NCBI GenBank assembly: GCA_964035795.1
Contig: OZ038323.1
Span: 5,201,561-5,265,560, forward strand
Length of the DNA stretch: 64,000 nt
Direction: 5' to 3'
Source: Pterobdella sp. o SKG-2022
Taxonomy: Eukaryota > Annelida > Clitellata > Hirudinida > Piscicolidae
Position 1 is the first letter of the stretch; every line of letters starts with the position of its first letter. Positions 23,736-38,700 of this stretch are shown piece by piece. The notes beneath the pieces are model-generated. The model ran no database searches. It was given only the letters and a program-made list of their open reading frames with translations, and was not told the DNA's origin. Made by a program: the position numbers and the translations under genes.

Positions 23736-26700
23736 ATGTCCCATGAAGACTTGCTTTCATACTCCTCATCATCTTCCACGTCGACCATCAAGTCAGAAAC
23801 TATCAACAAAAACAATAACAACAACGGCAATATTAATAATAGAAGCAACAGTAGATTAAGTAATAACAACAGCAATAACAATAGTAGGGCTCAAAGCAGA
23901 CTGAGTAATGCAAGCAACGATAAGTCAAAAAATAACAGCGTCATGAGTGTTAAAAGCAGAAGCAACAGCCAGATGAGCAACGTAAGCAAAGCTAAAAGCA
24001 CCAGCAACTTAAGCACTTTGAGTGAAACTGTACGCTCGAATGATGATGATGAGGATGAAGAAAACGTAGATGAGTACAAGGTATCAGGCCTTACAAAGGA
24101 GGAGAAGAACGCTATTCTTGGTGTGTTGGCCAGAAACGAGGAGATGTGGAAGAAAGAAAAAGAACGTATCAGGTGGGCTTATCAAGAAGTTTTCTTCATT
24201 TTCATAGAATTTATCAAAGGAAGTTCTGAATTTTCTAATGATATTAAATGGGTTGTAGTTTTTTAGAAAGTATATTTAAAGTGATCAATATAACGTTACA
24301 TTATAATTATCTAAGTCACTCAACGCTTTCAAATATCCTCGAATCAAGTATCAAATCATAATTCACAAAACATCTTTTAAAAACCCCTCAAACACCCCAA
24401 AACATCTCTACTGAAACACCAAGCACTCAAAATACAACTACACAAAATACCAAACCCTACAGACTGGTGCACAGGGAGATGATGGAGCTGAGGGCACATG
24501 GGTTGCAGAATTACTCCTTGGATGCTAACCTTATGTGTTCCAGGTGCCAGTGCTACTTTGGCTGGTTTCATAACAAGGGAGTCACGTGTGTCAACTGTCA
24601 ACAAAAGGTTCAGAGTGTTTTCTCATTATGGATTTCTGCATGATTAGTTTGTTTCATGGTTTTAAATGGTTAAGCCAGGCAACTATCTATTTGAATCCAC
24701 CTGATGGTCAACTTGCTTTAATAATTAGATTTAATTTTAAAAGTGAATAAAAATGTTAGAATTTATATAATGCTAGTTTATAAAATATTTAAAAATAGTT
24801 GAAGTTGGTTTTAGTTATTTTTTCTATAATTATTGGGTAAACAGTTATTAACTTTTTTCAAAAAACTTTTGTATATGTCTTTATACTGTGTTTGAAGTTA
24901 TATTACTTATTAGGTCTAAAATTTTTGATGCTATTTAACAAACAAGATAATATTTTTCTGAATGAACCACTTTTTGTTATGAAAGATAGATTGTAACCTA
25001 TATTCACAATATAAATTACTTGACATAGATAACAGATTCTGCATTGAAATGCCAAATAGTCAAACATTGCTCAGTATTTGGATACAAATAAACTAAAAAT
25101 TTTAAGAAAAAATTTCTATTGATACTTAATGTTATTGTCAGTAAATCATAGTTGAATGAAGGAAGGCTATTTGTATTTTACTGTTCAATGAAGTGAGTCT
25201 AGGAATTAGTTAAAATCTAATGTTAAAAAAAATATCAGTTGGTGTCTATTACAAAAGTAATATTTTAATATGAATTTATAATTGTTTTAATATATATATT
25301 TTCTATAATTTTTGTGGTATAGTTAAAATAATTTAAAAAATATTTGCCATAATAATGGAAGCTACCAGACTTGAGTTATAAAAATTCCTAAAATTTGTTT
25401 AATTTCAACGATTTTTGATATCTTTGTTCGTATTTAAGTGTTCATGTTACTGTTAATTTAGCTTATTCAGAGAAAATAATTTATCTGAATATCAATTAAA
25501 TTTATCACAATACAAACCTCAGTATTATTTTAGTGCCCTTATTGCTACACACTTAACGCTTCGTGAAATTTAATAAATACAAACCAAAACCCCTACTTGG
25601 GTCGACCGATGTCGAGTTATTGTTTAATATGAGTTTTAACGAAGGTGTGTGTGAGGTGCAGAGAATTGCTGCCAAACAAACAATTCCTATGCAGTCTATG
25701 TAGTAGAATCATGTGAGTTATTCTTTCTATTAATTTTTTTCTTATTTTTTTCGATGATTTTTATGGTTTTATTGCTTATGATATTATTATTGATTAAAAA
25801 AAATTTTTCTATTATTTTTTGTCATTTTTTTATTGCGATTTTGATTTTTTGAAATCTTCTTAATATATGTTCTTTTTGTGCATGTGTAAAAAATTAATTG
25901 TTTTTATTGAATATTATTTGGAATTTTCAAGATCACTCCAAACAAGAAGGTATCTTGAATGTGATTGGTGTCTTGTGACTTGGAAACTTGAAATTTTTCT
26001 CATATGTGACTTTTTAATTTTCAGACTTTTCAAAAATTATTTTGTCATTTTCACTTTTTTTTATTTTCTACATGTTACTCATATGTCATTAGTTCTACCA
26101 AAAGTAATTTTTCATTGAACTAGTTCTTCACTGTTTTTTATTGTTATATTTACTCAAGAAAATCAATCAGAAAATAATATAAAAAATCCATTGTAATGTT
26201 ATATAACCAAGTGAGTTTCAAAATCAAAAACATTGGAAGGGTATAATAAGGCATTAGTAAACCAATTCATCTTAGTAAAAGTATACTTACTCAGTCATTC
26301 TTAACAATATGGCCAATGAATGACTGTATAGATCAAAGAAAATTTTTTTTTAATGATTGTTTAATAAGTTTATTACATAGCTATTATTTGATAATCGAAT
26401 TTCAATTATTATTTTTTTTTATTCTTTTTCTGTTTTTATGTGCTTTTTTCATGTTATAAATTTTAAGTTTTCACAAACCTGCATACAATCTTTTCATTTA
26501 TTATTTATTCAGATAAGTTTCAACATAATTATATATTATTTACTTTTATAGGGCGCTCTTTTCACAGAAATAGCAACCTGTATCACAGACGCCAAACTAA
26601 AAATTGATACTGAAAAATCTCGATTTAGAATGATATCAGTAAAGATTTTTTTTTCAAACCTAAGTTTTATAAGAAACAAATTTTAAAAAACGTAGTTGAT

Positions 26701-29700
26701 TTGAATAACGAATATTCAAATTCCAAGACAGATTGAAGTGCATGTAGGTAGGAGTAAAAGCTTATCAAATATCATCCCACCAATTAGTTATAATTTTTTT
26801 CTAAATTTTCTTGTATGGAAAAAAAATATTTTTTTTTCAAAACTGAGGCAGTTTCAATGAAGACATTCTGTACATAAAGAATAAGCTACCTCGTTTGACC
26901 GCATGTCAAAAAACTTGGTAAATCATTAACTACAGTGCAAAATTAAAATTCATACTAGCTTTTATAATCAGTTCATATTTATATATAACTCCCAGCAAAC
27001 ATAACAAAATATATTTGAATATAACCCTCCCAAAACCATTCATAAACACGTTCAAAACTACAGGGATTTGGAGAAAAGAGCGGGGGAATGGTTCTACAAG
27101 GGGAAGAGAAGCAAAGATGAAGTCGATGTTGCAGAAACCTTGCTACAACTCAAAAACAGCCTTCTCGACAAGTCCTTGCTAGGTTGATTTTCTTTATTAT
27201 TTTCTTTTATTTTATACTGTTTTTCATAGCTCATTTTTCGTATTCAGTTTCATATAAAAATACTGGACAGTTTAATTAACCACAAAAACTATAAGCAAAA
27301 AAAATTGGAATGTTTTCAGTTATTTTAAAATGATAGATCTTTTTATTGTTATGCAATTTTCACCAACTTTTGTCTATTAATGCTCTTTTGTAGTTTTAAT
27401 TGTTTCTACTTTTCAGTTTTTAGTTAGTATGTGGACCATTTCACAATATTTGCATGTAACTTTTATATTGAAAATTCAGCCTTAAATTCTGTTCTATATA
27501 AATTATAAACCTATACCATGATAAAGTTAACTGTCAAATCTATGAAATTTTCATGACATGTTCCAAGGAGCTATTTGCAAAATAATGTTGAATAGTTTGT
27601 ATAACAATTGGAAAACTTTCAATACGTGCTTGAAGTTTTTGCATTTTTGACGAAATTCTTATTAAATTATCTGGTTCAATATACTAAATTTTTTACGTAC
27701 AATTTTATTTGCAACATCATTTCTTAGTATACCAGTTAATTTTGTGATTAATAACCTTTTTTTGATTTTGATTTTTTTATTTGTTACTTGGTAAAATTTT
27801 ATTTTGATATCAAAATGCAACAAAAAGTTCCAAAAGTTATTTTTTTTATTTTCTAAGCACATCTCTCTGACGTAAACAAATTCTTTTCAGTTTTTAAAGT
27901 TTCTTTGACCACTTCTCGTTAGAGAGTTGTTGCTTATAAGACCTAATTTTTAATTTTGTTTTCAAAAATTATTTTTACAAAAAGAGTTAAAATCGACTTT
28001 TTGAAAATTTCATCAGTTTTTGAAGCAACTTTGAGCAATTTTGAAAAAAAGTTGTTTTAAAAATAAATTAAAAAAAAACTTTTTCGTAAAATAATTAACT
28101 TTTAAACGCAACAACTCTCAGATGAAATGAGTCAAACAAAAACCATGGCAACGGCATCATTTTGCGTGGCAACCAGTACGGCTCAAAACTCCGAGTTCGA
28201 AGTTTTTGGCGAAGAAAATGGAGAAAGGCGAGAATATTGTTTTGAAGAGAAGGAAAACATACCGAAAGATTTGAACAGAGAGCCCAGTATTGAGGTCGTC
28301 AAGTTCACGAAAGCAACAACAAGCGTGGTGTTGGTTGTCACCACCACACCTCCCATCACACCCACAAGCACTTCTACACTTTTATTCACATCCCATCCGA
28401 TAACATTCACACATTCCACGCAACCTTCAATCCATGAAGCAGATTCTTTTGAAAGTACCAATGCACCGACACTCGTACAAACATCATCAACTTACACGCA
28501 AGTTTTTACGTCCACAGTGCCAATAACCACATGCAGTGCAAACACATCACAGACACAAGCACACTCAACAAATAGTTCAGAATCTATCAGTATTTCTTCA
28601 ATTTCTCAAACTTCCGAAACTGAAACAAAAATCACTCCAATTGTCAGTTCAACAAGTGCATTCACTAAAACAACAACCTCCTTCACATCAGTGCCAACAT
28701 TATCACCAGCATCACCAACATTTTCAACATCATCATCATCATCCTCGACCAACTCAACAGACCCCGTGAGATTGAAGGTCAGCGCCTTGTTAGCCAAATA
28801 TGGCAGACAAGACGGCAGTGAAACATATACATACAGCAGTTTAAATAACCATGCATACAGTGACTCATACATGAACACATATACTAACGATACATTTAAC
28901 AGCACCTCTTCACAACCTAAAGCAACAAGCATTAACGTCAACAACAACAATAATAACAATTGTTTCAGTCATGTTTTGGATGACAAAAATATTTTTAAAA
29001 ACGATGATACAGAGTATTTTATAAAAAATTCTTCGATGTGCGTTGCCACGAAAAGCATCAACTCAAACGATAAGCAAGAGTGGCATGAGGGTGAAAAGTC
29101 CTTCGAGGAGATCTCAAGTGTGGGTGAGTTCCAAAAAATGCTGAAGAACCTCGACCAGCCCTCGTCTCAAAACAACATCATGGACTCTATGGAGGACAAC
29201 CCTCTCGACCGCTTCCTTAAGAACGAGGTGATTCTGCGGCAATCGAGTCATGACGATGAGTTTAATAATGAGGACCATGAAAACAATAACACTTTGAGCT
29301 GGTTGGTCGACAACAACAATGATTTTGAATGGGATGACGCTGCTCGCGACGATGAAGTTTACAACCAATCAACATCTTTTAACCAATCAGGACTCACGAA
29401 TAATGATGTCACCAACCTTGATCCAATCACTGATGGTTCTCTCAAGCATTTGAAATCTGTCATCTCTGATTTGTTGAACGATAAAAACCCATCTAATCAA
29501 GATTTAGAAAGGAAAGAAAGAAATGACGATGAAAATGAAGACGATGATGACGAAGATGATGATGATGATGACGAAGATGAAGAAAAAACATACAATGTCA
29601 CAAGTCAAAGAAAGAGATCTTTGAGTATAATAAGTGAGCACACTGAGCCTGAAGATGATGAAGATGAAGACGATGATGAAGATGAGTATAGTGATGAAGA

Positions 29701-32700
29701 AGAAGATGATGATGATGAAGAAAAAAACGAGTTGGATTGCAATAATAAGTCTTACCAAGATTTACTGCAAGAGTTCAATAAAAATAATGTCGCTAAAAAA
29801 AGCATTGCCGATGAAGCATTTAATGGCAAGTCAGAAATTAACCACAATATTATCGATAATAGACAAACCAAAGATAAAAGTTCTAATGCTACCAAAAACC
29901 AACTCGAATTATGTAATAAAAATAAAGAACTGAAAGAACCAAAAACTATAAATAAGATCAACAGCAGCGGAAGTTGTGAATCTAATTCAAAAATAGATTT
30001 AAGTATTAATGAAGAAGATGACGAAGTTTTTAAAAACGAAAAGGAGACTTAAATTTTGAAATGCAAATCATGCCTTCAGTCGATGTATCTAGTGAAATTA
30101 GTATTTATGAACGAAATAAATGTCAGCATAACTAGTTCAAACTATTTCGGTTCTTTTTGTTGCATTTCCAAGTCAAAATTTTTATTTTTTGTTTTTTTTT
30201 CATTTATTTCATTTCTATTCAGTGAGGTTTTTATTTTTTTATTTCCAAAACTGTTTTTTTTATATCTTCACAATCCTTCAATATTGACCCGTATAGCTCA
30301 GAGATAGAGAATAAGACTAATTATCTAAAGTTACAGAGTTCGATCCCGCGTGGGCTGCCAATTTGTTCTTGCTAAATTTAATTTGTAGCAAGCGCTTTGA
30401 TCTATAAGAAAAAGAGCTTTATAAATATAGCATAACATTACATTATGATAATATCACAGCGATGAGGTCAATACGTATAACAATTACATTTTTTTTGAGG
30501 TTTTTTGATATCCCATTGCTCTTATTTCTCCTTAATCACTCTTGTGCTCTCATACTTACTAAATAAATAACATTATCAATAACTGTAATTAACAATAGGA
30601 AAACATGTATTTTTTAATTAAATCTTTTGTTTATTATTATTTCATTATCGAGAGAGTGTAACTATATTTATAAAAATTTTTTTTCTTCTAACATCCCATT
30701 TTTTATAATTTTATTTTTAAAACTTAAATTTCATTTTTTTTCAGAACTTTCACTTAATAACTTTTTTATTTCTATTTTTATTGATTTTTTCTTCCATCAC
30801 TTGAAGTTTGCTATTCTTTACTCATATCATATACAATCATTATTTTATAGCTATTCAGTATCCTCGTTATTGTTTGTACCTTTAATGTTGTAGCCCACAT
30901 TATAACTACACCAATAACCATCCCTATAAGTGCATTTAACATTGCGTAATATTTGCTTTCATCCACATCCATCCATTACTTTCTGTAAATAAACTAAAAA
31001 CATTCTATTTTGCTTGCATTAATCCTATTGAAAAATACAGATTATGCCTACAACAGTTTAAGAGTGTTTTTCTTCAATGATGGAGTTATTGTATTTGTAT
31101 ATTATATAAAGGAAAACCATAAAGCATAGAGAACATTAAATGATAAATTTCAACGATATATCTTTGTTGTAATAAAGAGGGTAGTACAAGCAATATTAAA
31201 AGATAAATAAAAATACTGAAATATCATTAAAAATGATAAGAAAAAATATAATAAATAAGTATTACAAACAATGAATCCAAAACAAAAAATCAACACTTTG
31301 ATAACAGACAAAAATAATGTTGAAAAAAAACCCAGACTCTTAAATATATCAGCGATTATATCAATAAAAAGAATACAATTTGAAAATGTGAGATTACTTT
31401 TAAACTAGCCCACTCACACCAAATTAATCTGCACAATCGGAGGCTTTAGGACTTATAAAACATGTGATAATAACTTATGAAATTACTCGATTTATTGTTT
31501 TTTTTAATGAATCTCAGTTTTATTACGCATCAGTGATTGTTATTATTAAGTTAATCTTTAATTTTATATTAGCAACAAAATCGATATTCTATTGTTATTT
31601 CATAGTAAAAAGTTAATCTTCAATATACCACTGTTGTATTCAATATACCATTGTTTTATATACAATATTCCGTTATTTTATTCAAATCTCTTCCCTATAT
31701 TTATTTCATTTATGTTTATAAAACACAGCATTGGTCTTGTAAATTCTTATCAAAATGTACAAACAGAGGTTTGGATATTTCAGAGTATCTTCATCAGGTT
31801 AAAATTCAATGATTGCATTAAAAACTTGTTTCCAAAATGCAAATTAATTATAAATACCATCATAAGCATAGTAAGTAAGTAACGGCTGATGTTGTAAACA
31901 GTTATAACCAATATCATTAAAAATTATATAATTATTATCCACATCATTGGTACACCTCTTTATGTTATCAACCTAACATATTACCAATATTAGAGCTTTT
32001 GAAAGTGTTTCGTCAAATATCCTTCAACCTAATGATACCATATCGTTAGCTGCCCCATTTGTAACACCACAATCTGGCTTCAAGTGTGGATACGACGACA
32101 TAAAAATTCATTTTTTTTTTATTTTAAATGTTTGAGTCAGCTAATTATTTTTTATTTTTTCATGTTTTCGATTTACATATATAATTTTTTAATTAGTTAA
32201 TTGTTTTAGGGAAGTAATTTAGTAATTGTTTGATAATAAAACCTATCTAAGTTAATTCCATGAATTCTTAAAGTGATATCATCCTACTGATAATAATAAT
32301 TAATTAACCTCTATTTCATTTATAGAATTCTATATGCAGTTCAACTGAAATACAACACAATACGATTATAGTGAAATAAAATCAAAGAGATTTTAGGGAA
32401 AATATATTTGAAAGGAATATTTTGCTGCTTTTTAGATTTTATTGATTTCAAAAATATTTTCTCATGATTTTGAATTCGAGTTGGAGATTCAATGCTTTTT
32501 TAAATTATAAATTGAAAATGTAATTAATTAGCTGAATAAGGACTAACTAAACGGTTTGAAATACTTTTTTCCAAAAAAAGGTCAATAGTTTAATAAATCA
32601 CTTTTAAAAAATGGCATAGAGAATAAGATTTTTTCAATTCAACTTTGTCAGTTTTTAATAATTTTCTTTCTTTTTTATAAATTTCTACTAATTATGTTTC

Positions 32701-35700
32701 ATTTTCATCGTTTTTTTTACCTTATTCATTAGTATCATAAACATAGCATCATGAGAAGGCATTGAAACCATTTATTGATGCATATTTACAACACATTTCA
32801 CTCATCAGTTTCCAAGAAGCTGAAGTATTTATGTTGAGTCATTGTCGCCTTATTATGAAGATGCTGATATAAATTGTTGATATGAAGTTGTTATTTTAAA
32901 ATTGTTATTATGAAATTGTTATTATGCGTTTTTGTTATAAAGTTTATATGAAATTGTCACCATTATAGAGTTCCTAATAAATACTGTCCTCATTGAAATT
33001 CAATAAACAGCACAAGCTCAGCAGTTGTATTTGATCTCAGTCTCATTTTCCCATCAACTTTATATAAATTTTACATAATATTATTTTTTAATTCTTTGAA
33101 AAAAATTTTCTTGTTTTTTTCTTATAGTTTAATTAATATAATGGTCACGAAACTTCATTTTTTTTGTGACGATGCAAAAAGATCGTACCATTTAAGCGAT
33201 CAAACTTATTAGATAGATAATCAATGAAAAAAACGCAGCTAAACTTTATTAATTCAAAAATTTCTTCATACCCACTTTAAAAAAACGGACAAGTTGTAAT
33301 ATTTATTTTTTTCATTAACTATAAGCCTTCGACGGTGTCTTGAAAACAATGATAAACCTTACATATGAGAATAGATGCGTTTTTTATATAGTTTTAGCCA
33401 TCACTTTATAGTCAGTTTTTTATAACGTTTTAATAACTATTTAAACTTTCAACTCAACAAATCTTAGAGAATATTAACCAGCATAGAATCAAATCTTTCA
33501 CAGAAAATGTGAAGGTGGAGGAAGGAGTGGACCAAGATGATGTAGACAAACCAGTGAGATTAAAACTCACCAAAAAAAACTACTTCTCCAGCAAAGAAAA
33601 CGAAACTTCTGCTTCGAACAAAGTCAAACAGTCTAGAAGGCAAAACGTTGTTGCACTCGACTTCGCTGAGGTGTTTGGTGGTGGTGGTGGTGGTGATGCT
33701 ACATCTCCTGGAGGTTACTACCCCAGTGAAGAGTCGGATGCAGATTCTGATGATGGTGCTGATGTCGGTGATGGTGATTTTTCTGGTGGCTTAGAGGATA
33801 ATGAAAGTAATGGTAGATTGATGAGTGGTGATGGTAGGGGTGTGGTGAGCGGTGATGAGGGTGAACGTGGTTTCAGTGGCTTTCCTAGAGGACTTGCCAG
33901 CAAGATACCACATAAAGAGGTTTGAGTTGAGATTTAAAAAATAATAATAATACAAACGACTATGTAGAATAACTTTTTTGAACTATATTTATTGAAAAAT
34001 TGCTTTTTAGAACAAAGTTCTTTCCAATCAACACATTGGGAATATTTAAGTTTTGTTTTAGCTGGTTTTTTGTAGGGAAAATTTATTATGAAGCAGAAAA
34101 CTTGGCAAATACTTTAAATATTTTTATGAAAAAAATTATTATATATGAAGGAAAAATAATTTTTTAAAATAATTTGTGAATTAGGAAATCATCGGCACGT
34201 TTCTAATGATCAAGACACCTGCTTTCATCAAATATTTATTGTTTTTGAATCGTTTCTCCAAAATTCGATGAAGAAATACTTTTTTTTTTGTTTTCGTTTT
34301 CCATTTCCACAAAATTTGCAAGCATAAGGCATCTATACTAATGTTAATATCAGAAAAAGATTAGTATATTGATTGGAAGGTTAATTGCTTGTAACACCTT
34401 GCCTGCTTCTAAAACAAACACGCACACAAAATGTATGTATCTGATGTGGTTTTTTTAATGAATCCGAAAATTTGAATAACAAAAAAATGATGAATTTTTT
34501 AATATGGAAGCAATATTTAATTTCAAATTATGAGTGTTTGTAAAAACATCAATTAAAAAACACTAAATTGAAACTTTTTGATATCATTCTTAATATATTG
34601 TTTCCGTTTTTAACATGTTAATTTAAAGCTAAATGTTTGCATGTTATTTCTACAAACTTCAATATCTTCGTTGATTTGAAGGAAAAAGAAAAAAAATCAG
34701 CTCTGGTCAAATCTAAGAAAAAGGGATTAACGGTAAAGTTTTAATTTAAAAAATAATAATATTTTATAATTTTTTAATTTAACCTTATAATTTCCTTTTT
34801 TTATTTTTAGTTTGGTTGCATCAATATATTCTATTATAATATTATAATATTTCAAATCAATTTCAATAAAATTTATTTTTTATACCTATCTATATGAAAA
34901 CAAAATAAATTTTTTTATATAATATATACTCTTATAACAATAACTCATTTTCACCTTAATTTCTGTAAGTCGATCACCATTCAACCCGAATTAGGGTTTC
35001 AGTAACGTTAAAGGGTTGTTCCACAAATCGCTACTCCTAGTGTGCTGAACCTTGACATAAAAACTTTACTTCAATTCAAACTGTGTTCATATTAACCGAC
35101 ATTCTACTTGTTCTATCACAACACCACCTTTTAATAATACGGCATTTTGACAATACTACCTCCTAACATAAATACCTCTGAAAAATATCATCTTCTAATA
35201 CCACCACTTTCAACAATAATACTCAATAATACCATTTTTTAATACCACTACCTCTTAAAAATAATACCTCCTGCAAACCACCTGAAAACACCATCTCAGG
35301 GGAGTCTTGAAAGCCTGGGTACCATCTACAGTGGGGCTGGTGAGGTTCACTATGGAAAAGTAAGGCATACCATTCCATTCTTTTTGGCTCTGTTACATCT
35401 AATATTAATGTTTTTCAATATATGTATCTCATATTATGTGCATATTATATCAAGAGTAAATTTATATTTTAGACAGATAATTTTTAGAGATATTTTAGTG
35501 TACTTACAGTAATTGATTTTTTTGAAATTTTCACGTCAAAAATAAGAGTTTTTTATTAAATTTATTTAAAGAAAAAGCTATAAGTTACGATAAATTTATC
35601 TTTATAAAACATTATAATGTGGATATATATAGTTTTATTTAGGTAATATGTTTTAATATAATGTATTCGTGCAAGAATTAATTTTTTTTCAAACTGACCA

Positions 35701-38700
35701 TCGTTCGTCGCATATTGGGATATCGGTAGCTCAACAGATATATTTTATAGTGTACTACTCCTTGTGTACTTAATTCTCGGCCCGCACTAATCGAGCCCGG
35801 TAACTTTAGTCTAAGGCTCCCACCAGCTTAGCTATACGGGCCGATGATTAGTTTTTCACAGTATTAAAAAACTTCCAAATATTTTTCAAAGTATGTTTTT
35901 TAAAATCCAAATAGCTATCCCAAAATCCGTCTTACTCAAATTTATTTTTCATGCGTTTATATAATGGTTTTTTTCTCACGGGCTGCTTGACGACCCTATA
36001 TCTCAACCAACCTAGATATTTTCAATAGTTTTAGATTCAAAAGTTGGTTTCAAGTTTGAAGAACTCATAAAAAAGTTTTTTATGAAAATCTCTGTTTATC
36101 ATTAGAAAATGACCGAAAGTAAAATGTATTTTTCTTATCGTTTTAGAATTATTTAAAGCAAAAAAATTGTGCACTCACAAAGGTCAAGAACAAGAGCGCA
36201 TATTGATTTCTTATAAAAGTTTTTTTTATCAGTTTTTATTCTTTGTAATGTATACTTTCAAAGCTATTCATAACCTTTTCTATTATCAATTCAAAGATAT
36301 TGGAAAAACATAACCACAAAGCTTTTTCTTAAAGAATGTTTAAATAAATTGGTTACTCTGTTGTAGAATAATTTTTATGGATGTTATTCAAAAACTTTGC
36401 TATTTATATAAATAACCATTTAACGTCTCAAGGTGATGGTGTCAGGAGAAATAGAAATATCAGCAAGGTTTGAGAAGTTTGTAGCAAAACTATATGTGAC
36501 CGTCCACCAATGCAAAGACCTAGGCATCGTCGACTTCGCCAAGAAAACCTCCAACCCGTTTGTTTTTATAGAAGATTTGTTTATGGGCTCCTTTATATTT
36601 ATCGTGTTATTTTTTTGTGTATTTTTCATTTAATTTTGTTGAAATATTATCATTTTACTTAACTTTTCAGAGACATCTTATGTATGTTTTGTATAGCCAT
36701 TAAACTTTAAAAACATCAATTGAGAATTCATACATTTATTTAAAAGAAAAGCTATAATTTCGATAAGATTAGCACGCTAATGTTTTATGATAAGGCTATA
36801 CTTATTGAAAAATATAGCTTTTCTTTCAGATAAATGTATGAATCCTCAATTGATGTTTTTAAAGTTCAGTTATCGGTTTATTTTGTTGTATTTTCCAAAA
36901 AATATTCATTTTGAATATATTTTTTCAAGTTTTATACTTGAATCACAAGTTAATCTCTGCAATTCAGGTACGTCAAGTTGTATTTGCTGCCAGACAAAAG
37001 TAGAAAGTCGAAGAGGAAAACAAAAGTTAAGAAGAATACCCTGAACCCAGTGTTTGATGAAATCATCGATGTAATTATATATAAAAAAATACTCTTTAAT
37101 AATACTGACTAAAAAATTTTCAATAGCTGCCATAGTTTAAGCTGATAATTTTAGTCTGATATTCATAAGTTTATATAAATGTTTGTAAGAAATCAACTTA
37201 TAAGAAGTCTAATGAATCTACAGTATGATGTTGACACGATGTTCTCATTAGAGAAGAGGAGATTGCACTTGAGTGTTTGGCATTCTGGAAGTTTCGGCAA
37301 AAATGACTTTTTAGGTAGATCTTCATTTCAATTGAAAAATGATTGTTAATTTAATTTATTCAGTTTTTAAAGTTTGTATCAATTTGTTGATTAATTTTTT
37401 CGTTTTTAGGAGAGGTGGAAATTCCTTTCAACAACGAAGAAATGGAGCAGCTTGAAGAGGGATGCTGGTTTAAGCTCAATAACAGGGTAAGAATGATGGT
37501 GAACACACCTCCAACAATGTTAAAGACTTTTTTAATGTTAAATTAAAGTAACTAGATGATGTAAAAGGATAAACTCCAAATTATAGTCAGGAGTTATTAT
37601 TCGTATTATTTCTTCAACAGAGGCAACAACTGATATCCAAGTTAAACTACTACGGCCACTTAGACTTAAGCCTTCAGTTTGTATCAAAAGAAAGTTTAGA
37701 CAAGCATGTAAAGGGTCATGAGGGGGATGGTGAACTATTGATCCTTCTTAAGCAGGTTGATGGAGGTTTGGGACGTATTTTGATTGGTTTATGTACTTTT
37801 CCACCAAAATGGTCAATACTGAACAGCTGGCTAAAAGTATAAGACAAACTACATATTTAGTTATGTTTTTTGAAATGGGTTTAAAAACATTAGAAGCCAA
37901 AAAATTACAAAGTACTTATCACATGGAGTTTGTAAGCGCAACAGTTCAATAAATTTATCTTTGGATGGTAAATTAAATAATAATTTAAAATATTTTTAAA
38001 TTTATTATTTACGCGTTTCAAAAGTTTACATAAGATCCGTTGTAAAATTCTTCTCACAGGCTAGAAACCTCAGCAAAGACAAGGGTGAAAAACTGAATCA
38101 TTCATATTGTCAAGTGTGAGTAGGCTGTTAAGACAATCAATTTACTATCGATATTATGCTTGATAGTTATTATTCAAACTACTTCCCATTTATTCAGCTT
38201 ATCAAAATTGAGATGAAACATTAATCTATCTCTTTACAGAGTTTTATTCCAAGGTTTGAAAAAGTTGGTGCGGCACAAATCACACATGATCAAACAAAAA
38301 GATAAAAAGTTACTAGTCTGGAATCAAACCTTTGTTTTTCCAAAAGTCTCAAGAAAATCTCTGTTGGATTGCAGTCTGGAATTCACGTTTTGGGACAAAG
38401 AAACGTTCAACAACAGTGACTTTTTGGGCGGTGTAAGACTCAATATGGGGACTGGTCTGTTATTTTTTCATCTTTTTTATGACAATTTTCAGTAGATAGA
38501 GCGTTTTTTTTAGGAAGGAATTTTTGTCATAAGTATAAGAATAATGATTGCAAATACATATAGTAGTATATTTTTTAATTGTTCAATGACACAATGTAAT
38601 AAATCTTTAGATTTATGCTGCACTTGAAGCAAACATACTGACTTTACCGTTATAAACAATTATAAACAACCCACGTCTTTATAATGATAAAAACCCCATA

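Noticed and set aside
28183..28461. Minus-strand frame of 92 codons opposite the SLP linker exon
   Set aside because: Low-complexity antisense shadow; the plus-strand frame joins the SLP exons in phase.
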